A DNA stretch of 64,000 nucleotides from Siminovitchia thermophila (GTDB lineage: Bacteria; Bacillota; Bacilli; Bacillales; Bacillaceae_C): contig NZ_JAFBFH010000018.1 of NCBI RefSeq assembly GCF_016909185.1, positions 1 through 64,000 on the forward strand, read 5' to 3'. Under the pieces are notes generated by a model that worked only from the letters and a program-made list of their open reading frames with translations, had not been told where the DNA came from and did no database searches. Below, piece by piece: positions 54,198-62,145 of this stretch. The translations under genes and the position numbers were made by a program. The stretch's first letter is position 1; the number at the start of each line of letters is the position of its first letter.

Positions 54198-55670
54198 ATG
54201 ATTGAAGTTATTCAAGCTTCGGGTGGCTATTGGCGTAAGCCTGTCGTTCAAGATATATCTTTTCAAGTACAAAAAGGGGAGTTTTTCGGCATCATCGGTC
54301 CAAACGGGAGCGGAAAAACAACGCTTTTAAAGATGATGAGCAACACGATGCCGCTTCAGTCGGGTGAAATGAGGCTGGCCGGCCGTCCCATCTCATCTTT
54401 TTCCTCGAAAGAATTTGCCCGGTTAACGGCTGTCCTCCCGCAAATGTCATCTTTGGCTTTTAATTACACAGTGAAAGAAACCGTTTCTTTAGGGAGGTAT
54501 GCCCATCAAAAAAGCTTGTTTCATTCTTTTGATGAGGCAGATGAAAAGATCATTCACGAAGTGATGGAGCAGACAGGCATTCTCCAATATGCCGAAAGTC
54601 CGTTGGAAGAGCTCTCGGGCGGGGAAAGACAGCGCGTCTTTTTGGCACAGGCGTTGGCACAAAAGCCGAAAATTCTTCTTTTAGATGAGCCGACGAATCA
54701 CTTGGATTTGGCCTACCAAAAAGAACTGCTCGATCTATTGAAAAAGTGGACAAAAGAAGAGAATCTCACAGTCGTTTCCGTGTTTCACGATTTGAACTTG
54801 GCTGGTCTGTACTGTGACCGCTTGCTGCTTTTGCATGAAGGAAAAAAGCAAATATGCGATGCGCCTGCTGAGGTGTTAAAAGAAGAAAGAATTCAGTGTA
54901 TTTATAAAGCGGACATTGAAAAATATCCGCACCCAAAAGTGCCGAAACCACAAATGATGCTCGTTCCGCATCAATGGCCAAGTGGGCAGAATCCATTATT
55001 GCTGAAAGAAAGCATGCTGAAAGTATCGAATGAGACCATTACATTTGAATCACCGGTCCCGCTGCGGACGATGTCATCGGGTGTTACCGGATCAGGCGTG
55101 GGCTGGCACCGCTCTTTTGTCAACCGGCATGTGGACAAAAACTATCAATGCGACAACTTTAAGGAAGAGATGATCCTTTATTTAAAAGATCATGGATATG
55201 ACCCGAATGAAACAGTCGGGATGATGACGGCGGTGAATCTGCACGATGTTTCCCACCAGGTGTTTGAAGAAGCTGGTTTGTCTGTGCTTGTTGTCGTGAC
55301 CGCGGGTGCCGGGAATGCCGTCGATGCATCATTGGGTGAAAGACACCGGGTTCTCGTGTCCCCCGGAACCATTAACACATGGGTATTCGTAAACGGTAAG
55401 TTAACGGAGGAAGCTTTTATACAAAGCATTATGACGGCAACCGAAGCAAAGGTAAAAGCGCTGCATGAATGTCAAGTCGTCGATTCTTCGACAGGCACCC
55501 TTGCGACTGGAACATCGACAGATAGTATATTAATTGCGGCAACGCAGGAAGGGCCGTTTCTTCCTTTTGGCGGTTCGATCACGCTACTTGGCCGGCTGGT
55601 CGGCAAAGGTGTCTTTCTATGTACAAAAGAAGCGTTGCATAATCATTTACAAAGGAACGGCCTTCGTTGA
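54198..55670 (+). CDS. BtuD-CbiZ fusion: corrinoid ABC ATPase and adenosylcobinamide amidohydrolase
   Basis: 490 residues; ATG 54198 is preferred (AGAAGAG six bases upstream) over ATG 54180, which lacks a site. N-terminal ATPase (about 1-245): GPNGSGKTT, LSGGERQR, ILLLDEPTNHLDL, FHDLNLAG, as in BtuD/FecE. The C-terminal domain (about 265-490) is CbiZ: RTMSSGVTGSGVGWHRSFVN, GMMTAVNLHDVSHQVFEE, VVTAGAGNAVDA, TGTSTDSILIAA. CbiZ cuts the aminopropanol amide of adenosylcobinamide or pseudocobalamin, giving adenosylcobyric acid for rebuilding. A BtuD-CbiZ fusion has been described in Bacillus halodurans. It overlaps cbiB by four bases. Confidence 0.9.
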   Translation: MIEVIQASGGYWRKPVVQDISFQVQKGEFFGIIGPNGSGKTTLLKMMSNTMPLQSGEMRLAGRPISSFSSKEFARLTAVLPQMSSLAFNYTVKETVSLGRYAHQKSLFHSFDEADEKIIHEVMEQTGILQYAESPLEELSGGERQRVFLAQALAQKPKILLLDEPTNHLDLAYQKELLDLLKKWTKEENLTVVSVFHDLNLAGLYCDRLLLLHEGKKQICDAPAEVLKEERIQCIYKADIEKYPHPKVPKPQMMLVPHQWPSGQNPLLLKESMLKVSNETITFESPVPLRTMSSGVTGSGVGWHRSFVNRHVDKNYQCDNFKEEMILYLKDHGYDPNETVGMMTAVNLHDVSHQVFEEAGLSVLVVVTAGAGNAVDASLGERHRVLVSPGTINTWVFVNGKLTEEAFIQSIMTATEAKVKALHECQVVDSSTGTLATGTSTDSILIAATQEGPFLPFGGSITLLGRLVGKGVFLCTKEALHNHLQRNGLR

Positions 55671-56629
55671 ACGCCCATGTAACAGCCCTTGCCTTCGCGT
55701 TTTTGCTTGATTTGGCCATTGGGGACCCGCCCGATTGGCCTCATCCTGTTAAATGGATAGGGAAAATGATTTCTTTCTTAGACCGCCGCTGGAATCGGGG
55801 ATCGCATCGGAAGTTAAAAGGAACAGCCATGGTCTTGGCTGTTATCGGCATGGTCTATATTACGGGATTTTTTCTTGTCTCGCTTTGTTATCACATCCAT
55901 CCTGTTGCGGGAATCCTCGTTGAAGCAGTCATCATATCAACAACGATTGCTCAAAAAAGCTTGGGTGAAGCCGCTCGTGAAGTATACGAGCCTTTACGGG
56001 ACGGAGACCTCCCGGAAGCCAGGAAAAAACTGTCTTATATTGTAGGCCGCGATACACTGGGGCTTCCGGAGGCAGAAATCGTCAGGGGGACGGTCGAGAC
56101 GGTTGCTGAAAATACGAGTGATGGAATTACGGCGCCGCTTTTTTGGGGGCTTATCGGGGGAGCGCCGCTTGCCCTCGTTTATCGGGCGGTCAATACATGT
56201 GATTCCATGGTCGGCTATCAAAACGAGCGTTATCGGGAATATGGTTGGGCTTCCGCCAAATTGGACGATCTGTTCAATTGGATTCCGGCGAGGCTTACGG
56301 CTATCATGATGATGTGTGTCATGAAGCCGGTAAAAACAACGTATCGCCACGCATGGTCCGTATTACTCCGGGATGCCAAAAAACACCCGAGTCCAAACAG
56401 TGGCTGGGGAGAAGCGACTGTCGCTGCTCTGCTCGGTATTCGCTTGGGCGGAGTGAATGTGTATCAGGGAAAAAAATCATACCGGATGGAAATGGGGGAG
56501 GGTCTGGAAAACTTGAACATCGACCATATTATGCAGACGGTTACGATCATGAAAAGGACTTCCCTGGTGTTCCTGCTGCTGATGATGATAGGGGGAGTCG
56601 CATGTGAACTGGCCTTTACATGGATCTAA
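55667..56629 (+). CDS. cbiB: CbiB, adenosylcobinamide-phosphate synthase
   Basis: 320 residues from TTG 55667 (TTGA overlap). Membrane enzyme attaching aminopropanol phosphate to adenosylcobyric acid. Seen: LDLAIGDPPDWPHPVKWIGK at the N-terminus, YIVGRDTLGL, VETVAENTSDGITAPLFWG, VNTCDSMVGYQNERYREYGW and KLDDLFNWIPARLTA, all family hallmarks, with four or five membrane segments. It uses the product of CobD. Confidence 0.95.
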   Translation: MNAHVTALAFAFLLDLAIGDPPDWPHPVKWIGKMISFLDRRWNRGSHRKLKGTAMVLAVIGMVYITGFFLVSLCYHIHPVAGILVEAVIISTTIAQKSLGEAAREVYEPLRDGDLPEARKKLSYIVGRDTLGLPEAEIVRGTVETVAENTSDGITAPLFWGLIGGAPLALVYRAVNTCDSMVGYQNERYREYGWASAKLDDLFNWIPARLTAIMMMCVMKPVKTTYRHAWSVLLRDAKKHPSPNSGWGEATVAALLGIRLGGVNVYQGKKSYRMEMGEGLENLNIDHIMQTVTIMKRTSLVFLLLMMIGGVACELAFTWI

Positions 56630-57680
56630 TCCAAAGTATCTATACGAATCACTGGATGTATTAAAACCCGGGCATGTGCTTGATTTTAGTGTGAATCTCA
56701 ATCCATTTGGACCACCCCCTGCCATAAAGGAACATTGGGGGAGCTGGCTGGATCATATCGTCGATTATCCTGATCCGAAAGGTGAAAGGCTTGTTGAATT
56801 GATTGCCGCAAAGGAGCGGCTGTCGAATGACGCGGTTCTTTTGGGGAACGGCGGAGCGGAGCTTTTCACATTATTGGGGCAACTGTTGGCGAAACAAAAG
56901 ATTATCATCGTTCAGCCAACGTTTACGGAATATGAAAAAATATGCCGGGCGAATGGCTGCATCGTTTCTTTTTTTCAACTGAGTGAAGAAAGTGGCTGGA
57001 CGCAAGATACTGATCTTTTACTGGAACAAATCAAAGAGGCCGATGCGTTGTTTTTATGTCATCCGAATAATCCGACGGGGACGGCTTATCCACAATCTGT
57101 TTTGTTGGAAATATTGGCGGCTTGTCAAGAGCATGACTGCTTTTTCATTGTGGATGAAGCATTTGAAGATTTTCTTGAGGAAAGGCGTACGCTCGCATTT
57201 TGTGTAAAGGAATATTCCCGACTCATTGTTGTCCGTTCGTTAACAAAAATGTATGCTATCGCGGGTCTAAGACTTGGGTTTTTGCTGGCTTCCCCAGAAG
57301 TAGTGGCAAGACTAAGGAGTTTTCAGCCATATTGGGCGGTCAATTCGCTCGCATTATTGGCCGGTGAGTGTTGCTTGCAAGAAGAAGGATATGCTCGGAA
57401 AACGCGCCGGTGGGTCGCAAAGGAACGGCTTCGTATTCATGAAGCTTTGCGGTCAATGGGTTACATCTTGTCCGCCAGCCAAGTGAATTTTTATTTGTTG
57501 AAAGACCCGTTGCTTGCTGACCAACTCCCGCTTTTGACCTTTTTACTTGCAAAAGGAATTGTGCCGAGACACACGATGAATTATCCTGGTCTTGACGGCC
57601 GCTGGCTCCGGTTTGGAGTGAGACAGGCAAAGGAAAATGATGTTCTTTTGGAGGCTTTAGGGAAATGGAAACAGCATTGA
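56604..57680 (+). CDS. cobD: CobD-type L-threonine-O-3-phosphate decarboxylase
   Basis: 358 residues from GTG 56604, overlapping cbiB by 26 bases. PLP enzyme of the aminotransferase I/II fold: DFSVNLNPFGPP, DYPDPKGERLVELIA, LGNGGAELFTLL, CHPNNPTGT, IVDEAFEDF and PLP lysine in RSLTKMYAIAGLRLGF. It makes (R)-1-amino-2-propanol phosphate for CbiB. Histidinol-phosphate aminotransferase is the nearest alternative, but the context makes CobD much likelier. Confidence 0.92.
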   Translation: MNWPLHGSNPKYLYESLDVLKPGHVLDFSVNLNPFGPPPAIKEHWGSWLDHIVDYPDPKGERLVELIAAKERLSNDAVLLGNGGAELFTLLGQLLAKQKIIIVQPTFTEYEKICRANGCIVSFFQLSEESGWTQDTDLLLEQIKEADALFLCHPNNPTGTAYPQSVLLEILAACQEHDCFFIVDEAFEDFLEERRTLAFCVKEYSRLIVVRSLTKMYAIAGLRLGFLLASPEVVARLRSFQPYWAVNSLALLAGECCLQEEGYARKTRRWVAKERLRIHEALRSMGYILSASQVNFYLLKDPLLADQLPLLTFLLAKGIVPRHTMNYPGLDGRWLRFGVRQAKENDVLLEALGKWKQH

Positions 57681-58216
57681 CTTTTATTACAGGAGGCGCA
57701 AGAAGCGGGAAAAGCACGTTCGCGGAGCAGACAGCGGCTCGGTTGGCACTAAACGAAGGGGGCAAACTTCATTATATCGCCACGAGCAAACCGTCGGATG
57801 AGGAAATGCGGCTGCGGATCCGCCGGCATAAGGAGCAAAGAAAAAAAGGAGGCTTTCCATGGAGAACGTGGGAATGTCACGATCGTTTGGGGGCCATCGT
57901 TGCTCATTTTGGTCCGGAGGATATTGTGTTGCTGGATTGTTTAACGATTTTGTTGGCGAACGAGTTACGATTGGATGGAAAACAAGACCGGGTGCTGGAA
58001 GCGATTTTGCGTCCCATAGATGACTTGAAAAAACATTGTCGGGCATTGGTCGTTGTTTCGAATGAAGTGCTCAACGCTCCGCTGAATAATGATCGGCTCA
58101 CGCTGACGTATGGGCATTTGCTTGGGAATCTGCACCGGGAGCTTGTGAAAAGAGCATCGGCAGCATATTTGGTGGAAGCGGGAATTCCTGTTTTGATGAA
58201 GGGGATAAAATCATGA
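57665..58216 (+). CDS. cobU: CobU/CobP, adenosylcobinamide kinase / guanylyltransferase
   Basis: 183 residues, overlapping cobD by 16 bases. P-loop FITGGARSGKSTFAEQ at 8-15, IATSKPSDEEMRLRIRRHKE with the guanylylated His region, LLDCLTILLANEL, VVVSNEVLNAPL. It phosphorylates adenosylcobinamide where needed and transfers GMP to give adenosylcobinamide-GDP for CobS. Confidence 0.93.
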   Translation: METALTFITGGARSGKSTFAEQTAARLALNEGGKLHYIATSKPSDEEMRLRIRRHKEQRKKGGFPWRTWECHDRLGAIVAHFGPEDIVLLDCLTILLANELRLDGKQDRVLEAILRPIDDLKKHCRALVVVSNEVLNAPLNNDRLTLTYGHLLGNLHRELVKRASAAYLVEAGIPVLMKGIKS

Positions 58217-58959
58217 GAGTGATGATATTGGGGACAGCTTCAGATGCCGGAAAAAGTTTCATCACTTCAGCGCTTTGCCGATTGTTGAAAAACGAAGGAT
58301 GGAAGGTCGCCCCATTTAAATCCCAGAATATGACAAACAACACGTTTTTAACAAAAGAGGGCGATGAAATCGGTCTGTCGCAAGCGATTCAGGCGAAAGC
58401 GGCAGGAATCGAACCATCCGCTTTCATGAACCCGATTTTATTAAAGCCTGTGGATGGCCGGACAGAGGTGATTTTATGCGGGAAAAAGACGGATTCGTTT
58501 TCATATGAAATGGGATTGGCTGCGATTAAAGAATCATTAAACGAATTGGCAAAGCGTTACGATGCCATCGTGCTGGAAGGCGCTGGAAGTCCTGTTGAAG
58601 TCAATTTAAGAGAAAAAGAGCTTGTCAATATGAGAGTGGCAAAGATCGCGGAGGCTCCAGCCCTGCTCGTGGCCGATATTGACCGCGGCGGGGTGTTTGC
58701 AAGCATTGTGGGAACACTCGAACTGCTCGCTCCTGAAGAAAGCAGACGGATAAAAGGCATTATTATTAATAAGTTTCGCGGCGATGTTTTGCTGTTCCAA
58801 GACGGTGTGCGCTGGATTGAGGAAAAAACCGGCGTTCCAGTTGTAGGGGTCGTCCCCTTTATGAATAACGGGTCTATGGGAGATTTGGCAGAAAACGTCA
58901 AAGAGCATCTTGATTGGCCGCGGATAAAAGAGATCATGGTTCGGTGGAAAAAACGATGA
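58213..58959 (+). CDS. Cobyric acid synthase N-terminal domain only (CobQ/CbiP, no glutaminase)
   Basis: 248 residues. It has the dethiobiotin-synthetase-like ATPase domain of CobQ: MILGTASDAGKSFITSALCR, PFKSQNMTNNTF, GLSQAIQAKAAGIEPSAFMN, VLEGAGSPVEVNLREKELVN, VADIDRGGVFASIVGTLELL, GIIINKFRGD. Full-length enzymes are near 500 residues with a C-terminal glutamine amidotransferase domain; here the gene stops cleanly at the domain border and overlaps cobS by four bases, so it looks like a maintained shortened form, not debris. Without glutaminase it might use ammonia, or have another role in a salvage operon that regenerates cobyric acid through CbiZ. Confidence 0.85.
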   Translation: MRVMILGTASDAGKSFITSALCRLLKNEGWKVAPFKSQNMTNNTFLTKEGDEIGLSQAIQAKAAGIEPSAFMNPILLKPVDGRTEVILCGKKTDSFSYEMGLAAIKESLNELAKRYDAIVLEGAGSPVEVNLREKELVNMRVAKIAEAPALLVADIDRGGVFASIVGTLELLAPEESRRIKGIIINKFRGDVLLFQDGVRWIEEKTGVPVVGVVPFMNNGSMGDLAENVKEHLDWPRIKEIMVRWKKR

Positions 58960-59723
58960 GAAGCTATTGGTTCGGTTTCCTTATCGCTCTTCAGTTTTTT
59001 AGCACGATTCCGATTCGCAAAGAAATACCGATGACTTCGGTGTACGTTGAGCGTGCTGTTCGATTTTTGCCGTTCTTGGGCATGCTTCAAGGTTTGGTCT
59101 ATTCCGGATGCTTATACATGTTATTGGAATGGTCGCCGTTTTCCGATCTTGCCGTGTCATTTATGATCTGGTTTCTGATGATTGTGGTTACCGGCGGGAT
59201 TCACCTGGATGGCTGGATCGACAGCAGCGATGCCTATTTTTCCTATCGGGACCGGGTAAAACGTCTGGAAATCATGGTTGATCCGCGAGTGGGAGCGTTT
59301 GGCGTCATCAGTATCATCGTGCTACTAGCAGCGAAATTCCTTTTTATTTATGAGATTGTTCAAAAGGCTGAAGATGTTACATATTTATGGATCATGCTGA
59401 TTCCTGCTTTAGGTAAAATGGTTGCCGGGCTGATGCTTTTATTTGTACCGGCTGCGAAAAACGACGGGCTGGCCCATTTTTTTCAACAAGCATGCAGACG
59501 GCAAACAGGATGGGTATATCCTATTTATCTTCTCGTTTTTTTATGGAATACAGAAGCTCTCTTGATGATCATTGCTGCGATTTTGTTGTTCGTTATGTGG
59601 AAAAAAGTGGCCAAAACAGCATTTGGCGGGATCACAGGTGATATCGTCGGGGCCGCTACTGAGGGGACGGAAGCCGGATTATGGATGATCGTTTGGTTAT
59701 TACATTATTACGCCATGGGATGA
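58956..59723 (+). CDS. cobS: CobS, adenosylcobinamide-GDP ribazoletransferase
   Basis: 255 residues from ATG 58956 (overlapping the previous stop; GGTGGA upstream). Integral membrane cobalamin synthase joining adenosylcobinamide-GDP to alpha-ribazole or its phosphate. Seen: GFLIALQFFSTIPI, FLPFLGMLQGL, TGGIHLDGWIDSSDAYFSYR, RVKRLEIMVDPRVGAFGVIS, and C-terminal FGGITGDIVGAATEGTEAG. Six or seven membrane segments. Confidence 0.94.
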   Translation: MRSYWFGFLIALQFFSTIPIRKEIPMTSVYVERAVRFLPFLGMLQGLVYSGCLYMLLEWSPFSDLAVSFMIWFLMIVVTGGIHLDGWIDSSDAYFSYRDRVKRLEIMVDPRVGAFGVISIIVLLAAKFLFIYEIVQKAEDVTYLWIMLIPALGKMVAGLMLLFVPAAKNDGLAHFFQQACRRQTGWVYPIYLLVFLWNTEALLMIIAAILLFVMWKKVAKTAFGGITGDIVGAATEGTEAGLWMIVWLLHYYAMG

Positions 59724-60307
59724 CGGATGAGAATGAGCGGTCTGCCTACATTGGCTGGACAGATTCTCCCCTGAATAAAAAAGGCCGGGAAATGGTGCGG
59801 GCGCTTTCCAGTCATGTGATATCGCCCGGTGTTATTTTTTCAAGTAGCGCTGCTCGCTGTTTGGAAACAGCCGGTATCTTATTTCCTAGGCAAACTGTGA
59901 TGGCGCTCACCGAATTAAAGGAGATGCACTTTGGTGATTGGGAAGGAAAAACTTATGAGGACTTGCGGCAATTGAAAACTTACCAAGCGTGGCTTGATGC
60001 CCCTTTTTCTAAGGGGCCTGACAGTGGAGAATCGTTTGACCAGTTTGCGGCACGAGTGCAAACAGGCTGGGATTTCATAAAAGCGCACATCGAAGCAGTT
60101 CAAGTTAACAGCGCTGCCGTCATCACTCACGGAGGAGTGATTCGCTTTTTGTTATCGAAGGTGGCGCCGGAAAGCAAAGCTTTTTTTGAATGGCATGTCC
60201 CGTTGGCTTCTGGATACGAACTCGTTTGGACAAAGGAAGGATTTAGGAGGGGTGACATATGCATTTCGTTACAGGAGGTGCCTTTAATGGAAAGGCCGAG
60301 TGGGTGA
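59681..60307 (+). CDS. cobC: CobC-type alpha-ribazole phosphatase
   Basis: 208-residue histidine phosphatase overlapping cobS by 43 bases: LLRHGMTDENERSAYIGWTD (catalytic RHG), SSSAARCLETAGI, ELKEMHFGDWEGKTYEDL, ITHGGVIRFLL. In this context it should dephosphorylate alpha-ribazole phosphate or adenosylcobalamin phosphate as the last step. The start ATG 59681 has a weak site; translation probably couples to cobS. Confidence 0.85.
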   Translation: MDDRLVITLLRHGMTDENERSAYIGWTDSPLNKKGREMVRALSSHVISPGVIFSSSAARCLETAGILFPRQTVMALTELKEMHFGDWEGKTYEDLRQLKTYQAWLDAPFSKGPDSGESFDQFAARVQTGWDFIKAHIEAVQVNSAAVITHGGVIRFLLSKVAPESKAFFEWHVPLASGYELVWTKEGFRRGDICISLQEVPLMERPSG

Positions 60308-60678
60308 GGTCGTTTTACAAACTTCATAAAGAAAGTTCATTCAATTGGTTTTCCGCTTATCGGGAGGATGCCCTTCCGAATGATCTTCCTGAAAGCCGCA
60401 TCGTCGTGTTGGAAGGTGTTGAGCAATGGATTTTGCAAATGGGCTCCGCCTTTACCCGGGATACGGGAAGAAAATGGATTGAAGCCTGGCTTGATTGGGA
60501 AAGAAGCGGTGAGCGAACAATTGTTTTAATAGGAACGGATATTTCTAAAGGAATTGTGCCGATAGAAAGAGAAGTAAGAGAGTGGCGTGATTTGACGGGC
60601 TGGTTTTACCAAGATGCGGTCAAATGCTGTGACCGGTTTGATTCGATCTGGTACGGTGTGGCAAAGCGCTTGAAATAA
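60259..60678 (+). CDS. Second, degenerate CobU-like protein
   Basis: 139 residues from ATG 60259 behind GGAGGGG, overlapping cobC by 49 bases. It opens like CobU (MHFVTGGAFNGKAEW), but the P-loop has Ala where Ser/Thr follows the Lys, and the protein is about 45 residues shorter. WYGVAKRLK closes it. ILVDE-like acidic strand IVVLEGVEQWI may replace Walker B. The kinase/guanylyltransferase activity is doubtful; it may bind CobU or a cobamide intermediate. Similar short partners may occur in other Bacillaceae cobalamin operons. Function unknown. Confidence 0.7.
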   Translation: MHFVTGGAFNGKAEWVRSFYKLHKESSFNWFSAYREDALPNDLPESRIVVLEGVEQWILQMGSAFTRDTGRKWIEAWLDWERSGERTIVLIGTDISKGIVPIEREVREWRDLTGWFYQDAVKCCDRFDSIWYGVAKRLK

Positions 60679-60778
60679 GCATCTTGATCGTAGTCCGTAT
60701 AAGAGATTGCTAGTATTTTGGTGATCGGCGGCTCGTAATCGCGAGTTCAGGAGGGTGGAGAGCATGTCGTGATCAGCG

Positions 60779-60992
60779 ACGAGTGTTTGCGTAAAGCGGC
60801 AAGTATTTGTGGAAAGTAGCGAGTATTTGCGTAAAGCGGTAAGTGGGTAGTGTTTGTGGAAATTAGCGAGTATTCGCGTAAAGCGGCAAGTATTTATGAA
60901 AATTAGCGAGTAATTCTGTAAAGTGGTAAGTGTTTATGGAAATTAGCGAGTGTAATCGTAAAGTAGCTAGTATTTGTGGAAGTTAGCGAGTA
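60779..60992. repeat. Degenerate 20-bp tandem repeat array (about 11 units, alternating A/B types)
   Basis: Units fall into A (GCGAGTATTTGCGTAAAGCG) and B (GCAAGTATTTGTGGAAATTA) variants alternating with exact 20-bp register, except one 27-bp unit carrying a 7-bp insertion. It fills most of the 390-base gap between the CobU-like gene and pduO. No reading frame explains it. Units contain no dyad, so it is not a simple hairpin array. Confidence 0.85.
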
Positions 60993-61070
60993 TGTTCATG
61001 TTGGCTCGCATCCAGAATCATTCTGGTCGGAAATGTGGCATAGACGATTAACCATTTTGGGGAGGGGAAA

Positions 61071-61667
61071 GTGTTGAAAATTTATACGAGAACGGGTGAC
61101 AAAGGAAAAACGAGCATTATTGGCGGCCGGGTTGATAAAGACGATATTCGGGTGGAGGCGTATGGAACGGTCGATGAGTTGAATGGTTTTGTCGGGCAGG
61201 CAATGGCGGAGCTTGATCGTAACCAATTTGCGGATGTTCTGGATGATCTGGAAAAAATTCAGCATGAACTGTTTGATTGTGGCGGGGATTTGGCCAGTGT
61301 TTCGAAAAAACGGCCTTTGAAGTTAACGGAAGAGGCGATCACATACTTAGAAGAGCGGATCGACAAGCTTGTTGAAGAAGCACCAAAATTGGAGCGGTTT
61401 ATTTTACCGGGGGGCACGAAGCCTGCCGCATCCATTCATATCGCCCGAACTGTGACGAGAAGGGCGGAACGGCTTGTTGTGAAGTTAATGAAGCAAGACG
61501 AGTCTCTTTCTCTGGTCACTTTGCAATATTTGAACAGGCTTTCCGATTATTTTTTCGCGCTGGCCCGGGTTATTAATTTCCGGTTGAATGTGCCAGATGT
61601 CGAGTATGTCAGAAGCGCGAACGTATTCCGTGACGGAAAGCGCAAGGGGAAGAAGGATGAGCGTTAA
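61071..61667 (+). CDS. pduO: PduO-type cob(I)alamin adenosyltransferase
   Basis: 198 residues from GTG 61071 (or TTG 61074) behind GGGGAGGGG. Family signature IYTRTGDKGKTSIIGG, VDELNGFVGQAMAEL, HELFDCGGDLAS, FILPGGTKPAASIHIARTVT, RRAERLVVKL and LNRLSDYFFALARV. It adds the 5'-deoxyadenosyl group to reduced corrinoids using ATP, needed before CbiZ, CbiB and CobU act. The B. subtilis equivalent is YvqK. Confidence 0.95.
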   Translation: MLKIYTRTGDKGKTSIIGGRVDKDDIRVEAYGTVDELNGFVGQAMAELDRNQFADVLDDLEKIQHELFDCGGDLASVSKKRPLKLTEEAITYLEERIDKLVEEAPKLERFILPGGTKPAASIHIARTVTRRAERLVVKLMKQDESLSLVTLQYLNRLSDYFFALARVINFRLNVPDVEYVRSANVFRDGKRKGKKDER

Positions 61668-62145
61668 AAAGATCAGCTTGCTCGCGTTGTTTCTGGCTCT
61701 GTCAGTCATCGGGGCTTCGATTAAAATTCCTTCCTTTGTTGGAAGCATTGCTTTGGATTCCTTCCCGGCACTCCTTGCGGCCGCATTGCTTGGCGGAAGG
61801 GCGGGCGGTTTTGTGGCGGGTTTCGGCCACCTGTTATCTGCATTAATTGCCGGGATGCCGTTGGGACCGGCGCATTTTATCATTGCTCTAGAAATGGCAG
61901 TGATCGTCTGGATGTTTTCATGGGTATACCGGAGCGGCAAAAGGAAAACGGCGGCGATCCTTTTTATCCTAAGCAACAGCCTGATCGCTCCTTTGCCTAT
62001 GATTTTTCTTTTCAACACAGCATTTTACGTAGCCATTGTTCCTTCTTTGCTCCTTGGTGCGGCATGCAACACTATTGCGGCGCTTCTCATTATTCCAAGG
62101 TTTGAAAGCATTTTCCAAAAAAGGATTTGGGGATCAGCAAGATGA
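61657..62145 (+). CDS. cblT: ECF-type transporter S component, CblT-like (alpha-ribazole uptake)
   Basis: 162 residues from ATG 61657, overlapping pduO by 11 bases. Five or six membrane segments: ISLLALFLALSVIGASIKIP, LAAALLGGRAGGFVAGFGHL, GPAHFIIALEMAVIVWMF, FLFNTAFYVAIVPSLLLGAA. Size and pattern fit an S component of energy-coupling-factor importers. Together with the next gene it matches the CblT-CblS pair reported in Listeria and Geobacillus for import and phosphorylation of alpha-ribazole. Substrate by context only. Confidence 0.75.
   Translation: MSVKKISLLALFLALSVIGASIKIPSFVGSIALDSFPALLAAALLGGRAGGFVAGFGHLLSALIAGMPLGPAHFIIALEMAVIVWMFSWVYRSGKRKTAAILFILSNSLIAPLPMIFLFNTAFYVAIVPSLLLGAACNTIAALLIIPRFESIFQKRIWGSAR

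Noticed and set aside
60779-60992. Possible CRISPR array
   Set aside because: Units are contiguous 20-bp degenerate repeats without unique spacers, and no cas gene is nearby.
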